DNA of 64,000 bases from JBEVOS01 sp044226655 (GCA_044226655.1 JBGAGO010000001.1:124001-188000), one strand, 5' to 3'; counted from the stretch's first letter, positions 42,934 to 52,320 are shown. A program made the numbers and translations. Notes: generated by a model not told the origin, from the sequence alone.

Positions 42934-43977
42934 ATGACTTTAGCGCCGCTCTCCTTTGACTGGGTTGAACGCCAAACCGCAGGCGCGGTTCGTCAGGGCG
43001 TAGCGCTCGAGACATTGCTCGAACGCTCGCTGATCGAGCGCCGCCACGGGGATCGGCGCGATATCGTGAGCCCGGTGCAGCATGTCCTGCTGTGCATGAA
43101 CACGGTTCTGGCGCTGGAAGACGCCGCGCATGGCATGGCGCGCTCCGGCGTCGGCCTGTCCTATCCCGCGATCGGGCTTCGCCTGGCGCTGGCATCGCCG
43201 CATCTCGAAGCCGCCATCCAAACTCTCGCCAAGCTCTACGCGCGCGCCTCCGAAGCCGTCCACATTCGGCTCGCCACCGAGCATGAATGGGCCACGCTCT
43301 CCGTCCACATGGATGCGATCGAAGCGCGCGACATCGCCTATCTCGAAGAAAATTATCTGGTCTGGACCTTCATTCAGCTGCTGCGCTTTCTCGGACGCGC
43401 GCCGGCGATCGCTCAAGTGACATTGCGCGACCCGTGTCATTTCAGCTTGGGCGCGCCGCATTGGGCGATGGGTGGGATGGCGCGGCACGGAGAGATCACC
43501 AGCTTTCGCTTCCCGCGCCGCTTGCTCGGCGCACGCGGCGTGGCGCGCGGCGGCGACAATCCCATGTGGGAAGCCCACAAGCTTTGGCTCGGCTTCATGA
43601 CGCGCACGCATGCGGCGCCGGAACATTTCGTTCGCGCGTCGGATTTCGTTCGGTTCTCCGATCTCGTTGAGGCCTCGGGCAAAAGCGCGAACACTGTACG
43701 TCGCCGCTATCAAGCGTCTGGCGAGCTGTTTCGCGATGCGCGGCGGCGCGCGCTGGTCGAGGCCGCCGCCAGCCGCTTGGCCCACACCGACGACAAGGTC
43801 GAAGCCATCGCCGCAGACCTCGGCTATGCCGATGCACGCAGCTTTCGCCGGTTCGTGAAGACCGCCACCGGCTTCACGCCGCAGCAAATCCGCGACCGCA
43901 AAGGCGTGGGAAGCACGGAGCAGGAGCGCCGCGCGTTATCCGTATTGGAAGCGCTGTGCCTCAGGATGGACCTTTAG
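42934..43977 (+). CDS. AraC-family transcription regulator
   Basis: This is a 347-residue protein from the ATG at 42934 (MTLAPLSFDWVERQTAG). The N-terminal part resembles the arabinose-binding-like domain of the OruR/ArgR-like AraC group. The C-terminal helix-turn-helix pair has VEAIAADLGYADARSFRRFV and GFTPQQIRDRKG. It is divergent from the esterase gene over 180 bp, so it may control that gene. Confidence 0.88.
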   Translation: MTLAPLSFDWVERQTAGAVRQGVALETLLERSLIERRHGDRRDIVSPVQHVLLCMNTVLALEDAAHGMARSGVGLSYPAIGLRLALASPHLEAAIQTLAKLYARASEAVHIRLATEHEWATLSVHMDAIEARDIAYLEENYLVWTFIQLLRFLGRAPAIAQVTLRDPCHFSLGAPHWAMGGMARHGEITSFRFPRRLLGARGVARGGDNPMWEAHKLWLGFMTRTHAAPEHFVRASDFVRFSDLVEASGKSANTVRRRYQASGELFRDARRRALVEAAASRLAHTDDKVEAIAADLGYADARSFRRFVKTATGFTPQQIRDRKGVGSTEQERRALSVLEALCLRMDL

Positions 43978-44003
43978 TCCTTCGCCGCCGCAACGCGCGG
44001 CCG

Positions 44004-44972
44004 CTAGGGTATAAGCAACAGCTTCCCGATCGTGCCGCGGCTTTCCATGTCGCGATGCGCCTGCGCCGCCTCCGCCAAGCGATAGCGCCCGCCGATCTCG
44101 ACCTTCAGCTTGCCTTGCGCGATCCAATCGAACAGCCGCGCGCTGCGCTCGCGATAGAGCGCGGGCGTCGCGATATGATCGCCGAAGACGCCGTAGCCGA
44201 TCTTGATGCTGCGCGGCAGGCTCATGATGTCGATCGGTCCGGGACCGCCGAGCACGGGCCCGTACCAGCACAGCACGCCGGAGCGCCGCAGACTCGCCAG
44301 CGAGCCGGCGAAGGTGGACGGGCCGGAGCCGTCATAGACCACATGCACGCCCTCGCCGCCCGTCAGTGCGAGCACCTGATCGGAAAACGCGCCTTTCGCA
44401 TCGACGATGACATGATCGGCGCCGGCCTTGCGCACGGCCTCGACCTTCGCCTCGCTCGATACGCGGCCGATCACTTTTCCGCCGCGCAATTTGATGATCT
44501 GCGTGAGCAACAGACCGACGCCGCCGGCCGCGGCGTGAACCAGCGCCACATCGCCCTTCTGCACAGGATAGAAATCCGTCGCGAAATGGCTCGCGGTGAG
44601 GCCCTGCATCATCACCGAGGCCGCGATTTCATCGCTGATCGCGTCCGGGATAGGCGCGAGCGCCTGCAACGGCGCGACGACGCGCGTCGCATAGCTGCCG
44701 GGTCCATAGACCCAGGCCACGCGATCGCCGATCTTGAACTCAGAGACGCCCTCGCCCAGCGCGATGACGCGGCCGGCGCCCTCCACGCCCAGCGCTTTCG
44801 GATTGGCCATCTCGCGCCAAATGCCGCCGCGGCGCACGCCGATATCCATGAAATTGACGCCCGCGGCGGCGACCTCAATCAGCGCCTGGCCCGGGCCCGG
44901 CGCAGGATCCGGCCGCTCGACGACCGCGAGAACGTCGGCCTCGCCAGACCCATTCATCACCACTGTCTGCAT
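44004..44972 (-). CDS. Quinone oxidoreductase / zinc-free MDR reductase
   Basis: This 322-residue MDR-superfamily protein has the NADPH loop AAAGGVGLLLTQI and TPAP-like ALNVEG-type KALGVEGAGRVIALGEGV. Zinc ligands are absent, as in QorA-type enzymes. It reduces quinones or enones with NADPH. It lies 46 bp after a TetR gene on the same strand, with a palindrome in the gap that matches one in front of the TetR gene. Confidence 0.88.
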   Translation of the reverse strand: MQTVVMNGSGEADVLAVVERPDPAPGPGQALIEVAAAGVNFMDIGVRRGGIWREMANPKALGVEGAGRVIALGEGVSEFKIGDRVAWVYGPGSYATRVVAPLQALAPIPDAISDEIAASVMMQGLTASHFATDFYPVQKGDVALVHAAAGGVGLLLTQIIKLRGGKVIGRVSSEAKVEAVRKAGADHVIVDAKGAFSDQVLALTGGEGVHVVYDGSGPSTFAGSLASLRRSGVLCWYGPVLGGPGPIDIMSLPRSIKIGYGVFGDHIATPALYRERSARLFDWIAQGKLKVEIGGRYRLAEAAQAHRDMESRGTIGKLLLIP

Positions 44973-44986
44973 GCATCACCTTTATT

Positions 44987-44998
44987 GAACGATTGTTC
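44987..44998. promoter_or_regulatory. TetR-type operator before the quinone oxidoreductase gene
   Basis: GAACGATTGTTC is an imperfect 12-bp palindrome upstream of the oxidoreductase ATG. It matches GAATGATCATTC before the TetR gene at 9 of 12 positions. Two copies of a similar size near one regulator support an operator. Binding is inferred. Confidence 0.5.
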
Positions 44999-45018
44999 CA
45001 GAATTGCCCAAATGAAAA

Positions 45019-45588
45019 TCAGCGCAGCGCGCGCAACGCCATCTCTCCCAGAGCGCTGAGCTGCTTGGAGTCCGCGCCGCCGCGCGCCGCGATGCGAATG
45101 CCGGCGAAGCTGGCGACAAAAAAATCCGCGACCTCACCGGCGTCGAGCGCGCTGGACACATCGCCTTCCGCCTGCGCGGCGCGCACGCGCTTGACGATCG
45201 CCGCGCGAAGAGGACGCCCAGCCGCCTTCCTGATCTCCAAGAGATCCGGACGCGAACAGCCAAATTCCGCGATCGAGCCGACGCCAAGGCACGGAACGCC
45301 GGCCTCTTCCACCACGCGCGCGACCATGGCGCGAAGCCCGTCGATCGCGCGACCGCCGCCGTTCAGCGCGGCGAGATGCGCCTGCGTTTCGCGCGCGCCA
45401 TAGCGCTGCACGGCGCTGCGATAGAGCTCCCATTTGTCGCCGAACGTGTCGTAGGCGCTCTGCCGGCCGATCCCCATCGCATCGACGAGCATCTGCGCGG
45501 AGGCGCCTTCGAAGCCGTGCTCGCGGAACACCCCGATCGCCGCATCGAGCGCGTCGTCCACATCGAAGGTCTTGGGGCGGGCCATCAT
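45019..45588 (-). CDS. TetR-family repressor
   Basis: This is a 189-residue protein with an N-terminal helix-turn-helix: FDVDDALDAAIGVFREHGFE and MGIGRQSAYDTFGDKWELYR. The start may be Met1 or Met2 (MMARPK). It is upstream of the oxidoreductase gene. A -35/-10 pair (45615-45620 and 45592-45597) places the transcription start close to the ATG, so the mRNA could be leaderless. Confidence 0.9.
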   Translation of the reverse strand: MMARPKTFDVDDALDAAIGVFREHGFEGASAQMLVDAMGIGRQSAYDTFGDKWELYRSAVQRYGARETQAHLAALNGGGRAIDGLRAMVARVVEEAGVPCLGVGSIAEFGCSRPDLLEIRKAAGRPLRAAIVKRVRAAQAEGDVSSALDAGEVADFFVASFAGIRIAARGGADSKQLSALGEMALRALR

Positions 45589-45591
45589 TAA

Positions 45592-45620
45592 GCGATAGCT
45601 GTTATGGAATGATCATTCAA
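45592..45620 (-). promoter_or_regulatory. Predicted promoter of the TetR gene
   Basis: On the reverse strand TTGAAT (45615-45620) and TATCGC (45592-45597) are 17 bp apart. The start site would fall at about 45586, near the first two ATGs, giving little or no leader. The TetR palindrome overlaps the -35 hexamer. Confidence 0.5.
45607..45618. promoter_or_regulatory. Palindromic TetR-type operator
   Basis: GAATGATCATTC is a perfect 12-bp palindrome that covers the -35 region of the TetR promoter. This fits autorepression. It also lies upstream of the TonB receptor gene on the other strand. Confidence 0.6.
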
Positions 45621-45749
45621 GTATGGCGTTGCGCTTCGCCACGCAGAGCCCGTGCGCACGGACGACGCGCGCCATCGCCGCCGAAAATGGCGCCGATGCA
45701 CGCCAAATGGACCGCGGCGGACCCCGTCGCCGGTCCGGGGCGTGCGTGC

Positions 45750-45778
45750 TTGACACCCTAAAGACCAATGATACTCAT
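45750..45778 (+). promoter_or_regulatory. Candidate promoter and Fur-like box of the TonB receptor operon
   Basis: TTGACA (45750-45755) is a good -35. Downstream, AATGATACTCAT (45767-45778) differs at one base from the core AATGATAATCAT of the E. coli-type Fur box and contains the ATGA-TAC-TCAT dyad. No clear -10 hexamer was found, so the promoter is incomplete as read. Confidence 0.4.
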
Positions 45779-45817
45779 CGCTATCTTTCTGTCTTGGTGC
45801 TCAAAGAGGGGAACACC

Positions 45818-48055
45818 ATGAACGCCATGAATCGGTACCGTTGGGCCGCCGCCTTGTGCAGCGCCGTCGTTCTCGCGCCCCTCGCCGCCGCGCAGGAAAG
45901 CGCCAGCGACGAAATCATCGTCACCGCGCAAAAGCGCGAACAGAGCATTCAGGACGTGCCGGTGGCCGTGACGGCGCTCTCGGCCGATGCGCTGCGCGAT
46001 CAGCACGTCACCGACATCCGGAATTTGAACCAGCTCGCGCCCGGCCTGCAGGTCAAAACCGACGACAACGCCGCCAACCCGAAAGTGTTCATCCGCGGCA
46101 TCGGCCTCAACGATTTCAATCCGAACACGGCGAGCGCGGTCGGCATCTACAGCGATGGCGTCTTCATCGGCTCGCCGCTCGCGCAGATGGGCCAGTTCTT
46201 CGATCTTGAGCGCGTCGAAGTGCTGCGCGGCCCGCAAGGCACGCTCTACGGCCGCAACACTACGGGCGGCGCCATCAATCTGATCTCGCGGCGCCCGACG
46301 GACGAATGGACCGGCGACGCCTCGTTCGAAGGCGGCTCATTCGGTTCGCTGTCGTTCGAAGGCGGCTTCGGCGGCCCGATCACCGACACGCTCGCGTTCC
46401 GGCTCGCCGCGACCTACGTGACCGACGACGGCTACACGACCAACCGCCTCACCGGCCACGACGGCAACGACACCGATCGCGGCAGCGTGCGCGCCTCGCT
46501 GCTGTGGAAGCCGTCAGCGGATTTCGAAGCCCTGTTCCAAGCCCGCTATGGCCGCGCCCAAGGCGGCTCGATCTGGGCCTATAACCGCTCCATCACGCCG
46601 CAGACTTTGGCCGCGACGGGCCCGGACGGGTTCTGCGCGCCGGCCTATTACACGTCGGGCCAGTGCACCGACGCCTATAGCGGCTACGCCAACACCAGCA
46701 GCGATCTTTACGCCGGCGATTATCACATCGAGGGCGAGGACAGCGTCGAGACCTATGGCGGTTCGGCGATCCTGACCTGGGATTTCGGCGGCGTCTCGCT
46801 CGTCTCCGTCACCGGCTACGACCACGCCGACCGCGACGACCTCGAAGACACCGACGCGATGACCAATGACGTGATCACCGCGCGCTATCGCGCCGAGCAA
46901 TGGGCCGCGAGCGAAGAATTGCGTCTGCAATCGAACGGCGATGGCCCAGCCTCCTGGGTGCTCGGCGTTTATTTCGCGCACGATGATCTCGACACGAATT
47001 CCTATTACGACGTGCTGCGGCTGTTCGGCTTTCCGAACGATTATACGTCGGGCGTCGGCGTCTATGGCTGGCCCTTCACGCAGGAAAGCGATTCCTACGC
47101 GGCCTTCGGCCAGGTCGATTACGATGTGACCGACAGGCTCACGCTCACCGTCGGCCTGCGCTATTCGGCGGACGATAAATCGTTCCACTATACCGCGACC
47201 TACGCCGATGTGCCCGACAGCCCGACCGCGCTCGATATCTTCACGGTCGATGACAGCAAGACTTTCAGCTCGCTCTCGGGCCGGCTGGGCGTGCAATACG
47301 CCGTGAGCGACGATGTGAACGTCTACGCCACCTACAATCGCGGCTATAAGAGCGGCGGCTTCTTCGGCGGCCAGAGCACGACGCCGAGCTCCGTCGCGCC
47401 CTATGACGACGAAGTCGTCAACGCCTACGAAATTGGCCTCAAATCGGAACTGTTCGGCCGGGCGCTGCGCGCCAATTTCGCCGCCTTCTACTACGATTAT
47501 CAAGATCTGCAGGTCTATACGCTGACCACCGACATCAATACCGGGCTCGATATCCAAGTGTTCGACAACGCCTCGGGCGCGGAGGTCTATGGGGCCGAGG
47601 CCGAGCTTTCGACCTCGCCGATCGAAGGCCTCGATCTCTCCTTCTCCGCCGCTTATCTCAATGCGACCTACAAGGATTTCGTGTTCTCACCGACGGCCGA
47701 TTATTCCGGCAACACGCTGCCCAATTCGCCGGAATGGACGCTCTCGGCGGCGGCGCAATATCAATGGGCGCTGTTCGGCGGTTCAGCGCGCGCACAGGCG
47801 GACGTGTCCTATCGCACGAAGGTGTATTATGACACGCGCAATGTCGAACGCCTGTCCGATCCCGAGCGCACTTTCGTCAATGCACGCCTCGGCTGGAGCA
47901 CGTCCGACGATCGCATCGAGTTCGGCATTTTCGGCCGCAACATCTTCGATGAAACCAATATCAGCGACATCATCCCCATTGAGGGCCTCGGCTTCGACCT
48001 GTTCAGCATGGGCCCGCCGCAATCGACCGGAATCTACGCGCGCTTCAACTACTGA
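45818..48055 (+). CDS. TonB-dependent outer-membrane receptor
   Basis: This is a 745-residue protein from the ATG at 45818, after AGAGGGG. It has a signal peptide (residues 1-26, ending LAPLAAA), a TonB box-like DEIIVTAQKREQ, and a plug with VFIRGIGLNDF, DLERVEVLRGPQGTLYGRNT and GGAINLISRRP. The 22-strand barrel ends with GPPQSTGIYARFNY, terminating in an aromatic residue. It imports a bulky ligand using TonB energy. It heads a five-gene forward cluster. The substrate is unknown. Confidence 0.95.
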   Translation: MNAMNRYRWAAALCSAVVLAPLAAAQESASDEIIVTAQKREQSIQDVPVAVTALSADALRDQHVTDIRNLNQLAPGLQVKTDDNAANPKVFIRGIGLNDFNPNTASAVGIYSDGVFIGSPLAQMGQFFDLERVEVLRGPQGTLYGRNTTGGAINLISRRPTDEWTGDASFEGGSFGSLSFEGGFGGPITDTLAFRLAATYVTDDGYTTNRLTGHDGNDTDRGSVRASLLWKPSADFEALFQARYGRAQGGSIWAYNRSITPQTLAATGPDGFCAPAYYTSGQCTDAYSGYANTSSDLYAGDYHIEGEDSVETYGGSAILTWDFGGVSLVSVTGYDHADRDDLEDTDAMTNDVITARYRAEQWAASEELRLQSNGDGPASWVLGVYFAHDDLDTNSYYDVLRLFGFPNDYTSGVGVYGWPFTQESDSYAAFGQVDYDVTDRLTLTVGLRYSADDKSFHYTATYADVPDSPTALDIFTVDDSKTFSSLSGRLGVQYAVSDDVNVYATYNRGYKSGGFFGGQSTTPSSVAPYDDEVVNAYEIGLKSELFGRALRANFAAFYYDYQDLQVYTLTTDINTGLDIQVFDNASGAEVYGAEAELSTSPIEGLDLSFSAAYLNATYKDFVFSPTADYSGNTLPNSPEWTLSAAAQYQWALFGGSARAQADVSYRTKVYYDTRNVERLSDPERTFVNARLGWSTSDDRIEFGIFGRNIFDETNISDIIPIEGLGFDLFSMGPPQSTGIYARFNY

Positions 48056-48061
48056 GGCGTC

Positions 48062-49237
48062 ATGACCGATCGTCCGGGCTGGATAGGGAGCGCGCCGACG
48101 CCGTCGCAGGTGTTCGCCGTGATGTTCGTCGGCGTCACCGGCATCATGATCGCCGGGCTGCAGCCCCTGCTGCTCGGCGCGCTGGCCCAGGAAGGCCGCC
48201 TCGGCGCCGCCCAGATCGGGCGCGCCGCCACCGCCGAATTGCTCACCATGGGCGCGGCGGCCGGCCTTGCGGGCGCGCTGCTGCAGCCGGTCCGGCTCAA
48301 GCTGATCGCCATCGCGAGCCTCATCGCGCTCGCCGCGATCGATGTGGTGACGCCGCTGGCGCAAGGCGACGGCGTGGCGCTGGCGCGCGCGGCGGCGGGC
48401 GCGCCCTCGGGCGTGCTGATCTGGATCACCACCGCGATGATCGCGCGGGCGCCAACGCCGGGCCGCTGGGCCGGCGTCTATCTTACCGTGCAGACGCTCG
48501 CGCAATTCGTCATGGCGACATTCCTCACCGTGGCGATCGTGCCGAAAATGGGCGCCGATGGCGGCTTTGTGGCGCTGGCCGTGCTGTGCGCGGTGAATGC
48601 GGCGGCGGCGCTGCTGCTGCCCGCGCGCCTGGCGCCGCTCGCCCATGCCGAGAGCGGCGGCTTGCCGCCGGCGCGCGGCTGGGCTGCGTTGGCTGCGGCG
48701 TTTCTCTATGTCGCGTTTCAAATCGGCGTGTGGGTCTATGTCGAGCCACTGTCGCGACAATCGGGCCATCCGCCGAATGTTGCGGGCATCGCCGTGTCGC
48801 TGTCGCTCGCATGCCAGGTCGCGGGCGGCGTTCTCGCCACGCTGTTGGCGGGACGCATCAAATGGCTCCCCGCCGTGATGCTCTGCAGCGTGGCGGGCTT
48901 CGCGTTGATCGCCGGCTTCGCGCTCTTGCCCTCCGTGCCGATCTTCCTCGCAATTTCAGGCGTCTACGGCTTCGTGTGGATCTTCGTGGCGCCTTTCCTG
49001 GTGCCGATGGCGATCGAGGCCGATCCGACGCGGCGCGCGGCCGTGCTCATGGGCGGCGCACAATTGCTCGGCGGCAGTTTCGGCCCGCTGCTGTCCTCCT
49101 TCTTCGTGAGCGATACGGATGCGCGCGGCGCGCTCGCGTTCTGCGCGGGATGTCTCGCTCTATCGGCCGCGATCATGCTCGGCCTGCACCAGATGCGGTT
49201 GCGCACAGCGCCCGCGGCGGCTGAAATTAGGTCATGA
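48062..49237 (+). CDS. MFS transporter
   Basis: This 391-residue protein has about 12 membrane helices (for example VFAVMFVGVTGIMIAGLQPL at the start). No strong subfamily signature was recognised. It starts 6 bp after the receptor stop and overlaps the TetR gene by 4 bp, so it is probably the inner-membrane step for the receptor's substrate. Confidence 0.85.
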   Translation: MTDRPGWIGSAPTPSQVFAVMFVGVTGIMIAGLQPLLLGALAQEGRLGAAQIGRAATAELLTMGAAAGLAGALLQPVRLKLIAIASLIALAAIDVVTPLAQGDGVALARAAAGAPSGVLIWITTAMIARAPTPGRWAGVYLTVQTLAQFVMATFLTVAIVPKMGADGGFVALAVLCAVNAAAALLLPARLAPLAHAESGGLPPARGWAALAAAFLYVAFQIGVWVYVEPLSRQSGHPPNVAGIAVSLSLACQVAGGVLATLLAGRIKWLPAVMLCSVAGFALIAGFALLPSVPIFLAISGVYGFVWIFVAPFLVPMAIEADPTRRAAVLMGGAQLLGGSFGPLLSSFFVSDTDARGALAFCAGCLALSAAIMLGLHQMRLRTAPAAAEIRS

Positions 49238-49872
49238 CCGATTCCGTTACGCCCACACCGAACCCCGCACGCGCCGCGCCGAAGCAGGAACGCGCCGTGC
49301 AGACGCGCGAACGCCTGCTCGACGTCGCCGGCGCGCTGCTCGCCGAGGTCGGCATCGAACGCATTTCGACCAATCTCATCTGCGCGCGCGCAGGCGTCAC
49401 GCCGCCCGCGCTCTATCGCTATTTCAAAGACAAATACGCCGTGCTCACCGCGCTCGGCGAGCGGCTGATGGATCGCCAGAATACCGCGCTCTACGCGTGG
49501 CTCGATGCGCATGCGCCGAACGGCAAGGAAGCGCTGTCGGCCCATGTCGAAGATATCTTGCGCGACACGGCGCGCATCACCGCCGCCGAGCCCGGCGGCG
49601 CGTGGATTGAACGGGCGCTGCGCGCCGTGCCGCAACTCGCGCATGTCCGCATCGATTCCCACCGCGCGGTGACCGACGTGATGACCAAGGTCTATGCGCC
49701 GCTCTACCCGGACATCGATCCCGTTTTGTTGTGGCGGCGCGTGCGGCTGTCGGTCGAGTTCGGCTACGCCGTCGACGAAATGGTCCAGGAAGAGGACCGC
49801 ATCCCGCGCGACGTATTGTTCAAGGAGGCCGCGCGCATTCTGCGGCGCTCGCTGGAAGACGAGGAAGCATAA
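49234..49872 (+). CDS. TetR-family regulator
   Basis: This 212-residue protein has the helix-turn-helix RERLLDVAGALLAEVGIERI and TNLICARAGVTPPALYRYFK. The rest is a helical ligand domain. It overlaps the MFS gene by 4 bp and the next gene by one base. It likely represses this cluster, but no operator in front of the receptor was identified with confidence. Confidence 0.9.
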   Translation: MTDSVTPTPNPARAAPKQERAVQTRERLLDVAGALLAEVGIERISTNLICARAGVTPPALYRYFKDKYAVLTALGERLMDRQNTALYAWLDAHAPNGKEALSAHVEDILRDTARITAAEPGGAWIERALRAVPQLAHVRIDSHRAVTDVMTKVYAPLYPDIDPVLLWRRVRLSVEFGYAVDEMVQEEDRIPRDVLFKEAARILRRSLEDEEA

Positions 49873-51158
49873 TGGCGACGTGGTCGAATTGGTCTCAAAG
49901 CGTCACGGCCCATCCGCGCGAGTTCGTCCGGCCGAAGACCGAGGCCGAACTGGCCGCGCTGGTGTCCCGCGCCGACAAAGTGCGCGTCGTCGGCGCCGGC
50001 CATTCGTTCATGCCGCTCTGCGAAACCGATGGCCTGCTGCTCAATCTCGCCGAGCTTGAAGGCGAGCTCGAACTGAACGCCGACAAATCGCGCGCCTGGG
50101 CGCCGGCGGGCTGGAGCCTCGCCAAGCTCACCGAAAAGATGTGGGAAGCCGGCGTCTCGCTCATCAACCAGGGCGACGTGAACCCACAAGCGCTCGCCGG
50201 CGCGATCGCGACGGGCACACACGGCACCGGCGCGACGCTCGGCTCGCTTTCGACAGCGGCGCGCGCCTTTCGCCTGATGCTCGCGGACGGATCGATCGTC
50301 ACCTGCAGCCCGGCCGAGCGGCCGGATCTGTTCGAAGCGCAGCGGCTTTCCGTCGGGCTGCTCGGCGTCGCGACGCGCATCGAGGTCGACGTGCTGCCGG
50401 CCTATCATCTCGAAGAGCGGATCGAATCCCATCCGCTCGACGCCATCGCCGAGCGCTGGGACGAGCTCGCGGCGCAGAACCGCCATGTCGAGTTCTTCGT
50501 GTTTCCCTACGGCTCGCACGCCATCCTGAAAATCCTGCAGCCGGCGCCGCCCGAAGGCCCGCTCAAGCGCATGCAGGATATCGACGAGACGCCGTTCCGC
50601 CGGGTTTGCGATATCTGCGCGACGTTGCCGTTTTTGACGCCGTCGCTGCAGAAAATGCTGGTGCGTCCCGGCCTCAAGGCCCGCCGGGTCGGTCCCGCCT
50701 ATCAAATTTTTCCTTCGGAGCGGACGATCAAGTTCGAGGAGATGGAATACGAGCTGCCGCGCGCCAATGGCTGGCCGGCGCTGCGCGAGGTCATCGGCTG
50801 GATCCGCAAGCGCAATCTGCCCGTCACCTTCCCGTTCGAATTCCGCCTCGCCGCTGCGGACGACATCTGGCTCTCGCCCTTCAACAAGGGCCCCGGCGCG
50901 TCGATCTCGATGCACCAATACGCCAAGATGGCGTGGCGCGAGATTTTCGCCGAGGCCGAGCAGATTTTCCGCGCCCATGGCGGGCGCCCGCATTGGGCCA
51001 AGCGCCACACGCTGACGGCGCGCGATGTCGACGCGCTCTATCCGATGGCGGGCCGCTTCCGCGAAGTGCGCGCGGCGCACGATCCCGCCGGCAAATTCGC
51101 CAACGCGCATCTCGCCGAACTTTTCGACGTCCGCGCCATCGCGAAGGCGCCGGCGTGA
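49872..51158 (+). CDS. FAD-linked sugar-lactone oxidase-like protein (ALO type)
   Basis: This 428-residue protein belongs to the vanillyl-alcohol-oxidase FAD family. The N-terminal VRVVGAGHSFMPL carries His44 in GAGHS, the covalent FAD site of ALO-type oxidases. GRPHWAKRHTL near the C-terminus matches the HWxK motif of arabinono-lactone and gulono-lactone oxidases. The substrate may be an aldonolactone or alditol. No signal peptide. It overlaps the PLP enzyme gene by 4 bp (GTGA). Confidence 0.88.
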   Translation: MATWSNWSQSVTAHPREFVRPKTEAELAALVSRADKVRVVGAGHSFMPLCETDGLLLNLAELEGELELNADKSRAWAPAGWSLAKLTEKMWEAGVSLINQGDVNPQALAGAIATGTHGTGATLGSLSTAARAFRLMLADGSIVTCSPAERPDLFEAQRLSVGLLGVATRIEVDVLPAYHLEERIESHPLDAIAERWDELAAQNRHVEFFVFPYGSHAILKILQPAPPEGPLKRMQDIDETPFRRVCDICATLPFLTPSLQKMLVRPGLKARRVGPAYQIFPSERTIKFEEMEYELPRANGWPALREVIGWIRKRNLPVTFPFEFRLAAADDIWLSPFNKGPGASISMHQYAKMAWREIFAEAEQIFRAHGGRPHWAKRHTLTARDVDALYPMAGRFREVRAAHDPAGKFANAHLAELFDVRAIAKAPA

Positions 51159-52291
51159 GCGATATCGATCTGCATCGCGCCCTCATCGGCCAGCAGGGGT
51201 CGCGCGCCGCGCTCAACACGCCGGCGCTGGTCATCGATCGCGATGCGCTGGAGCGCAACATCAAGCGCATGGCCGATTTCGCAGCGCGCTTCGGCGTGGC
51301 GCTGCGCCCGCATGCCAAGACCCATAAGAGCGCCGAGATCGCCAAATTGCAGATCGCGGCGGGCGCCGTGGGCGTGTGCTGCGCCAAGCTCGGCGAGGCT
51401 GAAGCGCTGGCCGCAGAGGGCGTCGATGGCATCCTCATCACCTCGCCGGTCGTCACCCCGCAGGCGATCGAACGGCTGGTCGCGCTGCACGGGCGGATGC
51501 GCGATCTGCGCGTGGTCGCCGATCACCCGCAGAACGTCGCGGCCCTCGGGCGCGCCTTTGCGCAGGCGGCGCGGCCGCTGCCCGTGCTTGTCGATATCGA
51601 TCCCGGCATCCGCCGCACCGGCGTGCCCACGCTCGAGGCTGCGCTGCGCCTGGCGCAGGACATCGCGGCGAACCGCGCCCTCAGCTTCGCGGGCCTCCAA
51701 TTCTATTGCGGCGCGCAGCAGCATATCGAATCCTTCGAAGATCGCGCCGCCGCGATCGCCGAACGCACGCAATATCTCCAAACCATCATCGCCGCATTGC
51801 GCGCGGCTGGGCTCGACATTCCCTTGATCACCGGCGGCGGCACCGGCACGCACAGCATCGACGCCGGCCTCGGCGTACTCACCGAATGGCAAGTCGGCTC
51901 CTACGTGTTCATGGACCGGCAATACCGCGATTGCGATTTGGCGGGAGACGGCAGCGAGCCGTTCGAATCCGCGCTGTTCATCGATGCGCATGTCATCAGC
52001 GCCAACACGCACGGCATGGCCACGATCGACGCCGGCTTCAAGGCGATGGCCACCGATGGCGGCCCGCCCGCCATCCTATCGGGCGCGCCCGAAGGCGCGC
52101 GATTCGTTTTCATGGGCGACGAGCACGGCGCGCTGATCGCGGCCGACCACACCTTCGCGCTCGGCGCGCCCGTGACGCTGACGGCGCCGCATTGCGATCC
52201 GACCGTCAATCTCTACGACGCCTTCCACGTCGTGCGCGACGGCGCGCTCATCGACATCTGGCCCGTCACCGCGCGCGGCCGCTCACGCTGA
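51155..52291 (+). CDS. DSD1-like PLP enzyme (D-threonine aldolase/hydroxyaspartate dehydratase type)
   Basis: This is a 378-residue protein from the GTG at 51155. The N-terminal alanine-racemase-like barrel has RPHAKTHKSAEIAKL, where the first Lys is the PLP-binding lysine. The C-terminus contains the metal site APHCDPTVNLYD. These are features of the DSD1 family, which splits or dehydrates D-beta-hydroxy amino acids with PLP and a metal. It is the last gene of the cluster. Confidence 0.88.
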   Translation: MSDIDLHRALIGQQGSRAALNTPALVIDRDALERNIKRMADFAARFGVALRPHAKTHKSAEIAKLQIAAGAVGVCCAKLGEAEALAAEGVDGILITSPVVTPQAIERLVALHGRMRDLRVVADHPQNVAALGRAFAQAARPLPVLVDIDPGIRRTGVPTLEAALRLAQDIAANRALSFAGLQFYCGAQQHIESFEDRAAAIAERTQYLQTIIAALRAAGLDIPLITGGGTGTHSIDAGLGVLTEWQVGSYVFMDRQYRDCDLAGDGSEPFESALFIDAHVISANTHGMATIDAGFKAMATDGGPPAILSGAPEGARFVFMGDEHGALIAADHTFALGAPVTLTAPHCDPTVNLYDAFHVVRDGALIDIWPVTARGRSR

Positions 52292-52320
52292 GAAACTGGC
52301 CGCGCTGATCCGAAAATCGA

